Source: Acidimicrobiaceae bacterium (lineage in GTDB: Bacteria > Actinomycetota > Acidimicrobiia > Acidimicrobiales > Poriferisodalaceae). From it: a DNA stretch of 64,000 bases. How positions within the stretch are numbered: position 1 is the first letter of the stretch; every line of letters starts with the position of its first letter. The position numbers and the translations under genes are program-made. The DNA is taken from the NCBI GenBank assembly GCA_002721305.1, contig PBKA01000021.1, positions 1 through 64,000 of the forward strand. Direction: 5' to 3'. Below, in pieces: positions 18,383 to 26,624 of this stretch. The notes under the pieces were generated by a model. The model was not told where the DNA came from and did no database searches. It saw only the letters and a program-made list of their open reading frames with translations.

Positions 18383-19552
18383 CTAGGGGCACTTGTCCGC
18401 GCATTGGTAGGCGACATCAACAAGACCTTCGCCCCTGGCGTCTAACAAAACAGACTTGCCTAATTGATTCATGACATAACCCATAGAGAGGCCGAGACGG
18501 GGATCAGCGAACCCAATTGATCCGCCCGCTCCCACATGACCAAACGCGCCCTCCCGAATGTTCACCGAATCATGGTCTCCATTTGGTGAGCTGTGATTGT
18601 CCATTCTCAGCATAAAGCCCTCAGAAAACCGGGTCGGTAACAGCAACATCGCGTCACATTCAGTAGCTACAGAAACGTCCGTCATTCGCTTGAGTTGAGC
18701 CGAGCTAACAAAGTCACCCAAGGCGCAAGGCTGATAGACCCGCGCAAGACCGCGCGCATTGGTGATTCCACCCCCGCCACCAAGTTCGGCAGACCATACT
18801 TCTGGTGAGTCTCCCTTCGCTCCCCCTCGATTTCGCCACGCTCTGCCTTGCAGTCCATCGGGATCGGCAAGGAAGGCCCGCGTGAATGCCGAGAATTTTT
18901 CTTCAGGCTGTGGGTTAAATGGCCTTAACTCAGAAACACGGTGGTGTTCTTGCGGCGGCAGGCCGATCCAAAAATCAGCATTCGCCGGGTTCGCTACCTC
19001 TTCTTTGAAAAAGGTTCCCAGGCTGCGGCCGGAAGCCCGCCGAACCAGTTCTCCCGCAACCCACCCAAAAGACATCAGGTGATAACCATTGCGGGTTCCC
19101 GGAGGCCACCAAGGTTCTTCCGCTGCCACCCGGTCACACATGTAGTCCCAGTCAAACGCTGATCCCTTTGGCAGGTCTTCTCGGAAGGCGGCCACACCCG
19201 TGGTGTGATTGAGCATCATCCGTGTGGTAACTGACTCTTTGGCCCCATGAGCAAATTCTGGCCAGATTTCAGATACTGGGGCATCAAGGTCGAGAAGTCC
19301 TCTATCAGCTAGGAGATGACAAGCAAGAGCGACCCCGCCCTTGGTGCAGGAGTTGACGACTGCGATTGTGTCTTCACTCCAAGGGTTTCCTTCCGTGTCG
19401 CTCTCCCCCGCCCATAGGTCAACGACGGTTCGGCCTTCGAACGTGACACAAACAGAGGCACCAAATTCACCCAAATGATGGAAGTTGGATACAAACTTTT
19501 CGTGCAGGGGTTCCCAACCTTCGCTAACCGTTCCGTGAATTTCGACGCTCAT
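18383..19552 (-). CDS. Serine hydrolase, class C beta-lactamase/esterase family
   Basis: 389 residues from ATG 19552. The nucleophile motif SxxK reads SCTK (68-71), in the same context as esterase EstB and other family VIII carboxylesterases. A Tyr-containing element follows at about 160 (GYHLMSFGW) and HVGAGGSIGFADP near the C-terminus. No signal peptide is seen, which favours a cytosolic esterase or amidase over a beta-lactamase. It is the first gene of the minus-strand series serine hydrolase, MoxR, VWA, HAD, and is divergent from map with about 70 bases between the starts. Confidence 0.85.
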   Translation of the reverse strand: MSVEIHGTVSEGWEPLHEKFVSNFHHLGEFGASVCVTFEGRTVVDLWAGESDTEGNPWSEDTIAVVNSCTKGGVALACHLLADRGLLDLDAPVSEIWPEFAHGAKESVTTRMMLNHTTGVAAFREDLPKGSAFDWDYMCDRVAAEEPWWPPGTRNGYHLMSFGWVAGELVRRASGRSLGTFFKEEVANPANADFWIGLPPQEHHRVSELRPFNPQPEEKFSAFTRAFLADPDGLQGRAWRNRGGAKGDSPEVWSAELGGGGGITNARGLARVYQPCALGDFVSSAQLKRMTDVSVATECDAMLLLPTRFSEGFMLRMDNHSSPNGDHDSVNIREGAFGHVGAGGSIGFADPRLGLSMGYVMNQLGKSVLLDARGEGLVDVAYQCADKCP

Positions 19553-19623
19553 AGGTGCCAGATTGTCACGTGACGAGCAGTTATGTCTCCTCATTCCCGA
19601 TGTCCTCAGGTAGTTTCACCGTA

Positions 19624-20607
19624 ATGGCGAAGCGCAAAAAGAGACGTCCAGCTATGCGTCACCCCCACCACGGTTCAGACCCTGTGGTGGCCGGTGAGGT
19701 ATCACCAATGCGATTTGTACCTAAGGAGATAGGCCGCCCTGATTACGCCGAGACGGGTGTTCCCGTGCTTACGGCTCCCACCGACCTAAGAAAAGACACC
19801 TCGACCTTGGAACGAATGCGCCTCGCCGGATCAGCAGCAAGAAGGGTGCTGCGTAAAGTCGCAAGCGAAATCAGCCCGGGCGTAACCACCGATCATTTGG
19901 ACCAGGTATGTCATGAGGCGTGTATTGACGAGGGCGGCTACCCCAGTCCCCTCAACTACAACGGCTATCCAAAGTCGCTTTGCACATCAATCAATGAAGT
20001 CATTTGTCACGGAATTCCGGATGACCGACCGCTTCAAAACGGCGACATCATCAACTGCGACGTGACGATTTTCCTCGACGGCGTGCATGGAGACCACAGT
20101 GAAACTTTCGCCGTAGGAGACATTGATCAACGTTCGCAAGATCTCATTCGTACGACTAGAGAGTGTCTCTACCTAGGGATAGGCGCCGTGCGCTCTGGGG
20201 GGGTTGTGAGCGATATCGGTAAAGCCATCCAAAACCACGCTGAGTTGTCCGGTTTCGGCGTCGTCAGAGAATTCATAGGTCATGGGGTAGGTGAAGTTTT
20301 TCACCATCTACCAAATATCCCCCATTACTACGAACCCTCAGCTCGATTTGAGTTCGCACCGGGAATGACATTCACTGTGGAGCCCATGATCACCATTGGC
20401 TCGCCGGCCGCCACTCTGTGGGAAGACGGCTGGACGGCAGCAACCACTGATTTGAGTCGCACGGCTCAGTTCGAACACACAGTCCTAATCAAGAGCGACG
20501 GAATTGAGATACTGACGGTGGAGGACGACGAGCCCCAGCCCTTTTTGCCTACCGGAGATACCGCAGACTGGCCTCAAACGATCTCGGTGACCGCTACAAA
20601 CTCGTAG
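19624..20607 (+). CDS. map: Methionine aminopeptidase, type Ic
   Basis: 327 residues from ATG 19624. All five metal ligands are visible: the two Asp in NCDVTIFLDGVHGDHSETF, the His in IGHGVGEVFHH, and the Glu residues in TVEPMI and QFEHTVLI. The N-terminal extension contains EVSPMRFVPKEIGRPDY, matching the SPxRxVP linker of mycobacterial MetAP1c that is thought to dock on the ribosome. A short His-rich stretch (MRHPHHG) near the start is unusual. It removes the initiator methionine from nascent proteins. It is divergent from the serine hydrolase operon and is followed by two LysM lipoprotein genes. Confidence 0.95.
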   Translation: MAKRKKRRPAMRHPHHGSDPVVAGEVSPMRFVPKEIGRPDYAETGVPVLTAPTDLRKDTSTLERMRLAGSAARRVLRKVASEISPGVTTDHLDQVCHEACIDEGGYPSPLNYNGYPKSLCTSINEVICHGIPDDRPLQNGDIINCDVTIFLDGVHGDHSETFAVGDIDQRSQDLIRTTRECLYLGIGAVRSGGVVSDIGKAIQNHAELSGFGVVREFIGHGVGEVFHHLPNIPHYYEPSARFEFAPGMTFTVEPMITIGSPAATLWEDGWTAATTDLSRTAQFEHTVLIKSDGIEILTVEDDEPQPFLPTGDTADWPQTISVTATNS

Positions 20608-20620
20608 GATTAAACCAAGC

Positions 20621-20944
20621 ATGTGTAGTCGAAAGATCATAGGAATTCTGGCTCTGCTCTTAGTGCCGTTGACAAGCTGCGAAAACGAACCCAAAGCTCG
20701 CCCAATTCCATCGACAACACCTGTTCTGACGACGTTGCGTCCTGAGTTGACGACCACAACAACCGAGAAAGTCGTTCAACGAATGGCCTACACGGTTCAG
20801 CCAGGGGACACTCTCGGCAAGATTGCTAAAGCCTTCAACGTAACTGTGTCGGAACTAATGCACGAGAACGGTAAGGAAGACACGATCCTTGGCATAGGAG
20901 AAACCCTCTTTATCCCTCCCCCATCGGATGACATTCGCGAGTGA
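20621..20944 (+). CDS. LysM-domain lipoprotein (first of tandem pair)
   Basis: 107 residues. A lipoprotein signal peptide ends in lipobox LTSC (Cys20). A Pro/Thr-rich linker (about 25-50) leads to one LysM domain (57-99, starting YTVQPGDTLGKIAKAF) and a short tail. LysM domains bind peptidoglycan or other N-acetylglucosamine polymers, so this is a small envelope protein anchored in the membrane and touching the wall. The gene starts 13 bases after map and overlaps the next LysM gene by four bases (GTGA), so the two are coupled. No catalytic domain is present. Confidence 0.8.
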   Translation: MCSRKIIGILALLLVPLTSCENEPKARPIPSTTPVLTTLRPELTTTTTEKVVQRMAYTVQPGDTLGKIAKAFNVTVSELMHENGKEDTILGIGETLFIPPPSDDIRE

Positions 20945-21333
20945 CAATGACAGGTGTCAAGTTCCGTATGGTTTCGGCACTGCTGCTCACCTTGGGAATG
21001 CTGGCTTGTGCGGCTGACAGAACTCCAAAACCCCTGATCAACACTTCCCCGTCGGTCGTGTCGAAAATCGCTGCACCCGAGGAAGAGGAATTTCGTGAGA
21101 AGTATGTGGTTGTTCGGGGTGACACGCTCATCGCTATCTCGGACCGGTTCGGTATCGACTTGAACGATTTGGTGCGCGAAAACAACATTGCCGATCCGAC
21201 CATGATTTATGTCGGCCAAGTGCTATTGATCCCGCCTCCGCCCGATGAAGCTGACGGACCGCTGCTCACCATCGCTCCACCTACAGATCCTCTATTGCCA
21301 ACCCTTGAACCGACCACGTCATCAGTGCCGTAG
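20941..21333 (+). CDS. LysM-domain lipoprotein (second of tandem pair)
   Basis: 130 residues from GTG 20941, which overlaps the stop of the previous gene; ATG 20947 is an alternative. The lipobox is LAC (Cys23). After an acidic linker a single LysM domain runs from about 55 to 98 (YVVVRGDTLIAISDRFGI), followed by a Pro/Thr-rich tail of about 30 residues. Domain plan and context match its neighbour, so the pair probably arose by tandem duplication followed by marked divergence. A structural role at the cell wall is likely; nothing more specific can be said. Confidence 0.78.
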   Translation: MTMTGVKFRMVSALLLTLGMLACAADRTPKPLINTSPSVVSKIAAPEEEEFREKYVVVRGDTLIAISDRFGIDLNDLVRENNIADPTMIYVGQVLLIPPPPDEADGPLLTIAPPTDPLLPTLEPTTSSVP

Positions 21334-21410
21334 CGACACTTCAACCCGTGCTGCCTGGATTTGTTCGACGTGGCGTGTAACTGTAATTGGGTGTTGCTAG
21401 GAAGACACCG

Positions 21411-21956
21411 GTGACTGAACTAGGCCCAATCCCATCGAGCATCGACGAACTCGATAAGCAGGTCGATGAATGGTGGGAGCGTTGGCGCGGCGTGCCCGCG
21501 GTTGACCGTCTGTTTTTTTGCGCGTCAAATCTCGGCGACTTCAGCCTCATATGGCACATTGTCGGAGGCCTTCGGGCGCTACCTCCCGGCAAGAAGCCCG
21601 GTACCGCGGTCGGATTTAGCGCCCTTATGGGTTTCGAGTCACTGCTAATTAACCAAGGAGTGAAGAGATTCTTCCTCCGGAGTCGACCCGGGTCCGCCGA
21701 TGACAACGCTACAAACCATCAGCTCCGCGAGCCGATTACTTCAAGTTTCCCGTCGGGTCACGCGTCGGCGGCATTCTGTGCTTCGGCCGTTCTTGCCCAA
21801 CGTTCCAAGCTTGGCTCACTTTGGCATTTAGTCGCGGGAATAGTTGCTTGTTCCCGCATCCATGTGCGCCTGCATCACGCCTCTGACGTCACGGCTGGCG
21901 CGTGTATGGGCTTCCTGTTGGGCAAAGTCGTCGGAAAGCTTGTACCCAAGGACTAG
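21411..21956 (+). CDS. PAP2-family phosphatase
   Basis: 181 residues. The three motifs of the type 2 phosphatidic acid phosphatase superfamily are complete: KRFFLRSRP (KX6RP), FPSGH, and SRIHVRLHHASD (SRX5HX3D). Hydrophobic stretches suggest an integral membrane protein. It may dephosphorylate phosphatidic acid, undecaprenyl pyrophosphate or a similar lipid. Start GTG 21411 is chosen because AGGAAG lies six bases upstream; a TTG at 21387 is the alternative. It follows the LysM genes and may serve the same cell-envelope theme. Confidence 0.88.
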   Translation: MTELGPIPSSIDELDKQVDEWWERWRGVPAVDRLFFCASNLGDFSLIWHIVGGLRALPPGKKPGTAVGFSALMGFESLLINQGVKRFFLRSRPGSADDNATNHQLREPITSSFPSGHASAAFCASAVLAQRSKLGSLWHLVAGIVACSRIHVRLHHASDVTAGACMGFLLGKVVGKLVPKD

Positions 21957-21989
21957 CCACCTAGCGCTCGTAGGAGTTATCGGGCGGTT

Positions 21990-22226
21990 CTAAGCCTGAG
22001 CGGAAACTTCCATCTCTGACTCGACATCGGACAGATCGAGTTTTACATCGGCTACCGGCTGTTCGATTCGGATCAACGCAGAGCGAATGTCGAGTAGCAC
22101 ATCAGTGACTTCACTAGCGGAGACCAACTCCCGTTGCATGAAGCTCCCCAGAGAGCGGTCAACGATAGAAACAACTTCTCTGACGTTTTCCGGGACAACT
22201 ATCTGCACGTCCTGAGGTTCGGTCAC
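21990..22226 (-). CDS. Small hypothetical acidic protein
   Basis: 78 residues, not recognised. It is acidic and probably helical (EVVSIVDRSLGSFMQREL, then SALIRIEQPV), with no membrane segment or cysteine. It starts with GTG at 22226, preceded by GGAGCA about six bases upstream, which argues that it is a real gene. It is divergent from the oxidoreductase gene at 22343 and convergent with the PAP2 gene. Confidence 0.55.
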   Translation of the reverse strand: MTEPQDVQIVVPENVREVVSIVDRSLGSFMQRELVSASEVTDVLLDIRSALIRIEQPVADVKLDLSDVESEMEVSAQA

Positions 22227-22342
22227 CAGATGCTCCTATCCACTGGAATCAAATAACCAACTGCTTCCTTTACCCTAGCGCTGTCGGTGACTGCATAACG
22301 AGCTTATTTGACACAAGAAACTTCATTGACCAGAGGAGTAAG

Positions 22343-23347
22343 TTGATATCAATGAGCGACAAAGCACATATTCCTCTCGGCATCACCTACGGAAGCTTGG
22401 GTGTTTTCGGTCCATCGGCAGTGCCGGAAATAGCTCAATCGGCGGCCGCGGCCGGATATCAGTCTTTTTGGACCGTTGAGGCCACAGGGACCGATGCGGT
22501 CAGCCTCTTGGGAGCTGTTTCTCAAGCGGAGCCAGGACTCGACCTAGCAACCGGGATAATGCCCATCCAGCTTCGCAATCCGTCACTGGCTGCCATGACC
22601 GCCGCAACTCTTCAGTCACTCAATCCGGGTCGGACAATCTGGATGGGCTTAGGGGTCTCTGCACCCGGTGTCCTGCACCAACATGGGATCGAGGCTTCTC
22701 AACGTCCTATAGCGATGATGCGTGAATACGTCGCCTTAATGAGAGAATGCCTGTCGGGTGAATCTGTTACCTTCCAAGGAGATTTTTGGGAGGTGCGGCG
22801 ATTTCGCTTGGCGGTGCGGAGGCAAGAACGCTCCCCGAAAATCGTTGTTGCTGCTTTGAATCCACAAATGTTGAGACTCGGTGGGGAAATAGCTGACGCC
22901 GTGCTGCTCAATTACATTCCTCCCTCGCACGTCGTCGAGGCGGCTCAACATATCCGGGCGGGCGGTGACGCTCTCATCATGGGCAACGTCCATGTCGCGG
23001 TCGCAGACTTTGCTGAGGCGCAACGTTCAGCTCGTAAGGATCTTTTCAACTATGCGATGGCAGATGGTTACGCAAATATGTTCCGCACCGCGGGTTTCGG
23101 AACTGAAGTCGACGAACTTCGTTCATATCAAAAGCAACGAGACCGTGAGGGCGCCCTCGGTGCAATAAGTGAAGAGATGATCCAGTCAATCAATTTCATC
23201 GGAACTGAGGGCGAGGTCGCTGACTTCGTTCGACAATATTTGAATGCCGGTGTTGAGTACCCAATTGTCATGCCCATGCCCTGGGGCGAAGACCGCAAAC
23301 TTGTTACGCAACTAACTCTGGAGGCAGCCGCTGCTATCAATTCCTGA
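22343..23347 (+). CDS. LLM-class F420-dependent oxidoreductase
   Basis: 334 residues with the TIM-barrel plan of luciferase-like monooxygenases: LGITYGSLG at the N-terminus, FWTVEATGTDA, the ATGIMPIQLRNPSLAAM strand and the WMGLGVSAPGV segment. In Actinobacteria this group mostly uses coenzyme F420, and F420 synthesis is encoded in the window (cofC). The start may be TTG 22343 (GAGGAG four bases upstream) or ATG 22352 (13 bases downstream of it). It resembles the oxidoreductase at 38202-39170 more than the one at 25698. The substrate is unknown. Its 3' end overlaps the open frame that leads into the DNA glycosylase gene. Confidence 0.82.
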   Translation: MISMSDKAHIPLGITYGSLGVFGPSAVPEIAQSAAAAGYQSFWTVEATGTDAVSLLGAVSQAEPGLDLATGIMPIQLRNPSLAAMTAATLQSLNPGRTIWMGLGVSAPGVLHQHGIEASQRPIAMMREYVALMRECLSGESVTFQGDFWEVRRFRLAVRRQERSPKIVVAALNPQMLRLGGEIADAVLLNYIPPSHVVEAAQHIRAGGDALIMGNVHVAVADFAEAQRSARKDLFNYAMADGYANMFRTAGFGTEVDELRSYQKQRDREGALGAISEEMIQSINFIGTEGEVADFVRQYLNAGVEYPIVMPMPWGEDRKLVTQLTLEAAAAINS

Positions 23348-23510
23348 GGATCGAATCGATCTGCGCGAACTCCATGGGCCATCGATACCATCGGTCCTTC
23401 ACTCTGTTCACGCAAGTCGGTCGCCCGGAGATGTAGTCGATCTAGTCTTCGGCGGCGAGTGGGCTGCATGCCAGATTTCCGACATTTTAGTCGGTTCGGG
23501 ATTTTCGCTT

Positions 23511-24056
23511 TTGGAAGAAAACATTGCTCGGACGATGATCACGACAACCACCCGAGTCCTTGCCACGCTTCCCGATACCGTCAATGCCGACATGCGACTG
23601 TTGTTCGTGGGACTGAATCCCAGTTTCCATTCAGTGAGAGCTGGTTACGGTTTCGCTAGCCCTAGCAACCGCTTTTGGTCCTCAGTAGTGGAAGCGGGGA
23701 TCATCACGAAGTGGCGTGATCCCGAACACGCGCTGAAGCAAGATCGCGTCGGAATGACCGATCTCGTCAAAAGAGCCAGCACGAGAGCCTCGGAGATAAC
23801 GAAGGTCGAGTACCAAGAAGGTTTGGCAAGGCTTGACCGTCTTTGTCGTTGGTTGTCCCCAGAGATCGTTTGCGTTTTGGGAATTACAGGCTGGCGAGCC
23901 GCGTTGGAAGCTCGGCACCTGGTCATGGGGGAACAGCCAACCAAATTGGGAGGCCGTCCTGTTCATGTGTTACCGAACCCGAGTGGCCTCAACGCGCACA
24001 CAAGTCACGCGGATCTGGTCAAACGATTCAGAACACTCCTAGAGATTGTCGCGTAG
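23511..24056 (+). CDS. mug: Mismatch-specific DNA glycosylase, MUG/TDG type
   Basis: 181 residues from TTG 23511. The active-site motif GLNPSFHS contains the Asn that activates water in MUG/TDG enzymes, and LPNPSGLNAH is the second, minor-groove-reading motif. It should excise U or T opposite G. The reading frame stays open about 60 codons further upstream, back to CTG 23331 with GGAGG six bases before it, and that stretch looks coding (LRELHGPSIPS, then SPGDVVDLVFGGEW). Actinobacterial homologues often carry an N-terminal methyltransferase-like domain, so the upstream part may be a remnant of it. It lies directly after the F420-type oxidoreductase. Confidence 0.82.
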   Translation: MEENIARTMITTTTRVLATLPDTVNADMRLLFVGLNPSFHSVRAGYGFASPSNRFWSSVVEAGIITKWRDPEHALKQDRVGMTDLVKRASTRASEITKVEYQEGLARLDRLCRWLSPEIVCVLGITGWRAALEARHLVMGEQPTKLGGRPVHVLPNPSGLNAHTSHADLVKRFRTLLEIVA

Positions 24057-24063
24057 TCCCGCC

Positions 24064-24717
24064 CTAATCGTTCGTGACAAGTCCGACGGGGCACGCAACG
24101 CCCGTGCCTCCCATGCCGCAATATCCGTTGGGCACCTTGTACAGGTATTGCTGGTGGTAGTGCTCCGCGTAGTAGAACTCGTCCTCGTCCAAAATTTCAG
24201 TCGTTATTGCTCCATAGCCTGCAAGACTCAGAGCCTTTTGAAAGTCGGTTCGACTCGACTCGGCAACGCTTCGCTGCTGGCCGCTTGAGACATAAATACC
24301 TGATCGGTACTGAGTACCGATGTCGTTTCCTTGACGCATTCCTTGAGTGGGATCATGGTTTTCCCAAAAAAGGGCAAGAAGTTGGGCATAACCAATGACC
24401 CGAGGGTCGTAGACCACCAGCACAACTTCGTTGTGGCCGGTGAGCCCACTACAAACTTCTTCGTACGTGGGGTTCTTGGTGAAGCCACCTGTGTAGCCCG
24501 CGGCCGTTGTCAGAACTCCCGGGGTTTGCCAGAAGATTCGTTCAGCACCCCAAAAACAACCCATCCCGAATACGACTCGCTCACTTGGCTCGGGGAACGG
24601 GGGCGTGAGGGACTCCCCGAGGACTTCGTGAACCGGGGGGACTGGCATAGTCACGTCACGCCCGGGTAAAGCTGTCTCGGGCGCCGGCATTTCTAGCTTC
24701 TTACTCCATAACGACAT
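24064..24717 (-). CDS. msrA: Peptide-methionine (S)-S-oxide reductase MsrA
   Basis: 217 residues. The catalytic motif GCFWG (53-57, nucleophile Cys54) is present, along with the family blocks [23 protein letters not shown] and FWENHDPT. The C-terminal [23 protein letters not shown] includes a further Cys that could act as a resolving residue. It repairs oxidised methionine in proteins. The N-terminal 45 residues are an extension often seen in the longer MsrA forms. It is convergent with mug and divergent from the MaoC-type hydratase genes. Confidence 0.95.
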   Translation of the reverse strand: MSLWSKKLEMPAPETALPGRDVTMPVPPVHEVLGESLTPPFPEPSERVVFGMGCFWGAERIFWQTPGVLTTAAGYTGGFTKNPTYEEVCSGLTGHNEVVLVVYDPRVIGYAQLLALFWENHDPTQGMRQGNDIGTQYRSGIYVSSGQQRSVAESSRTDFQKALSLAGYGAITTEILDEDEFYYAEHYHQQYLYKVPNGYCGMGGTGVACPVGLVTND

Positions 24718-24786
24718 AGCTCATACCTCAGCTTCAGATTAGACCAGCATCGGCAGAGAAGCACCGCCCTGCTCTAGCCTTGCAGC

Positions 24787-25278
24787 ATGTCTAGCTCTCT
24801 GATACCGCCCGAATCTCTAGCCCGTGTCGGCGAAGTTCTGTCGGAGCCCGTAACTGTTCGGATTGATCGCCGAGAAGCACAGCGGTACGCATACGCCGTG
24901 GGCGACGTAAATCCGATTTACTTCGATGTCGATCTAGCTCACGCCGCCGGGTATCGGTCGCTGACGGTTCCTCCTCTTTTCATTACCCACGCCCTTGTTC
25001 GGCCTGAACCAGCACAGAAACTTCGACCCGATGGTCTGTACGAAGACTCGACAACCGTTACTTTGAAAGTTTCTCGAATGATGTTCGGCGGGGAGGAATG
25101 GGATTTCCTTGAACCCGTTTGTGTGGGTGACGAGATTACGGGAACAACACGGCTAGCAGATTTAGACCAAAAAGACGGAAAAAAGGGGCCATTTGTTCGG
25201 CTCGTTCGAGAAACCACATTTACCAATCAAGATGGGCAAATCGTGGCTCGGTCACGACAGATAGGGATCGCAAGATGA
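24787..25278 (+). CDS. FAS1-like/MaoC-type dehydratase subunit (HadA-like)
   Basis: 163-residue single hot-dog protein of the N-terminal-hydratase type (VRIDRREAQRYAYAVGD, then NPIYFDVDLAHAAGY). Such subunits often lack the full catalytic dyad and pair with a second MaoC subunit, as in mycobacterial HadA/HadB or ChsH1/ChsH2. The partner gene follows with a four-base ATGA overlap. Together they should hydrate 2-enoyl-CoA or dehydrate 3-hydroxyacyl thioesters. The F420-type oxidoreductase downstream is in the same operon. Whether the substrate is a fatty, steroid or polyketide-like thioester is not visible. Confidence 0.82.
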   Translation: MSSSLIPPESLARVGEVLSEPVTVRIDRREAQRYAYAVGDVNPIYFDVDLAHAAGYRSLTVPPLFITHALVRPEPAQKLRPDGLYEDSTTVTLKVSRMMFGGEEWDFLEPVCVGDEITGTTRLADLDQKDGKKGPFVRLVRETTFTNQDGQIVARSRQIGIAR

Positions 25279-25697
25279 GCAAATATCCAACGGTAAGCAC
25301 CGTCGAAGTGGGTGACGAATTACCTGTCATGCACAAATCCGCGTCAGAGGCAGAGTTGTTTCTCTATAGCGCAGCCAGCTTCAATCCCCATCGCATTCAC
25401 TATGACCGCGCCTACGCGAACTACGAAGGTCATGAGGACATAGTCGTACACGGCCCACTTCAAGGTTCTTGGCTGACTCAGTTCATTACCGACTGGGCAG
25501 GACCTGAAGCTCGCTTGCTCTCAGTGGAGTGGCAAAATCGAGCAAGTGCCTTCGTAGCTGAGGAACTTGAATTCTCTGGAGTGGTCACGTCGATAGATCG
25601 ACAAAGCGGGTCCGTCGAACTCGAGATCCAGGAACGCAAACACGACGGAAGCCTCTTAATGCCTGCTAAAGCGACCGTGAGATTGGCAGAGTCTTAA
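25275..25697 (+). CDS. MaoC-family dehydratase subunit (HadB-like)
   Basis: 140-residue hot-dog protein. The motif SAASFNPHRIHYDRAYA contains the Asn/His region of the hydratase-2 active site, and VVHGPLQGSWL is the following helix. It is probably the catalytic subunit of a heterodimer with the preceding protein. Its ATG overlaps the upstream stop (ATGA). The next gene starts directly at its stop codon, so three genes form a tight operon. Confidence 0.83.
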   Translation: MSKYPTVSTVEVGDELPVMHKSASEAELFLYSAASFNPHRIHYDRAYANYEGHEDIVVHGPLQGSWLTQFITDWAGPEARLLSVEWQNRASAFVAEELEFSGVVTSIDRQSGSVELEIQERKHDGSLLMPAKATVRLAES

Positions 25698-26606
25698 GTG
25701 AAGATCGCCGTAGATTTCCCGTCGGTGGTGTACCGCGAAGGTCCCGATCAAGTAGTGGCGCTTGCTTCAGCCATCGAAGAAATTGGATACGACGAGATAG
25801 CAGCGTTCGATCACGTAGTCATGGGCTACCCAGCAGAGAGCCGTCGCACCATTTATCCAGCCGAGATGCCGGTGCTGGAAGCTCTGATGCTATTGGCGAA
25901 CATCGCAGCCGTAACCTCTCGAGTGTCGCTTTCGACCGAGGTTCTGGTCCTACCTCAACGTCAGCCCGTGTTGGTAGCCAAACAGGTCAGCACCTTGGAC
26001 ACCCTTTCAGGCGGTCGTGTCCGCTTGGGCCTCGGCGTCGGTTGGCAGGACAGCGAATATGACGCTCTCGAAGAAGATTTTTCCAACCGCGGGAAACGCA
26101 TGGATGAGGCCATTGACTTGTTGAGACGGTACTGGGGGGGTGGGCGTATTGAATTTCGCGGCGACTACTACCACTCTCACGACATGGGAATGGAGCCGGT
26201 CTCTCCCCAAGGTTCGGACCTCCCTATTTGGATAGGTGGAGATAGCCCTTCAGCGCTGCGCAGAACCGCTCAAAAAGCTGACGGATGGATGGCATCGGGG
26301 GTAACCGACGAGCAAGCACTTCTCTGTGTCACCGAAATCCGTACTCAGGCAGAAAGTTATGGTCGCGATCCTTCAACTATCGGCTTGCAGTTGATGTTGC
26401 AGCCACCCCCTAGAAGCGACGACGACAAGCTTTTCTATTCAAACCTCGATGCTGTAGCTGAACGAGCTGCCATAGTCCACGCGATGGGCTTTGACTGGAC
26501 CTCGGTAAACGCTACGGCCATATTCCAGTCGGGCGCTCGATCAGTAGATGCAATAGCAGAACAACTCGACTTAATTCACACCCGCATCAGGAACGAAGTC
26601 GGCTAA
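25698..26606 (+). CDS. LLM-class F420-dependent oxidoreductase
   Basis: 302-residue luciferase-like TIM-barrel protein. Diagnostic segments are the FDHVVMGY element, STEVLVLPQRQPVLVAKQ, the glycine-rich GRVRLGLGVGWQDSEYDAL and the PIWIGGDSPSALRRTA substrate-loop region. It starts with GTG immediately after the stop of the MaoC subunit, so it is cotranscribed and probably translationally coupled with the hydratase pair. An F420-linked oxidation or reduction on the same CoA-ester pathway is a reasonable inference. Confidence 0.85.
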   Translation: MKIAVDFPSVVYREGPDQVVALASAIEEIGYDEIAAFDHVVMGYPAESRRTIYPAEMPVLEALMLLANIAAVTSRVSLSTEVLVLPQRQPVLVAKQVSTLDTLSGGRVRLGLGVGWQDSEYDALEEDFSNRGKRMDEAIDLLRRYWGGGRIEFRGDYYHSHDMGMEPVSPQGSDLPIWIGGDSPSALRRTAQKADGWMASGVTDEQALLCVTEIRTQAESYGRDPSTIGLQLMLQPPPRSDDDKLFYSNLDAVAERAAIVHAMGFDWTSVNATAIFQSGARSVDAIAEQLDLIHTRIRNEVG

Positions 26607-26624
26607 GTCAACATCGTTGTTCAA

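Noticed and set aside
22308-22313. Consensus -35 element TTGACA upstream of the oxidoreductase gene
   Set aside because: No -10 element at a suitable distance (the bases 17 downstream read CAGAGG, part of the ribosome-binding region).
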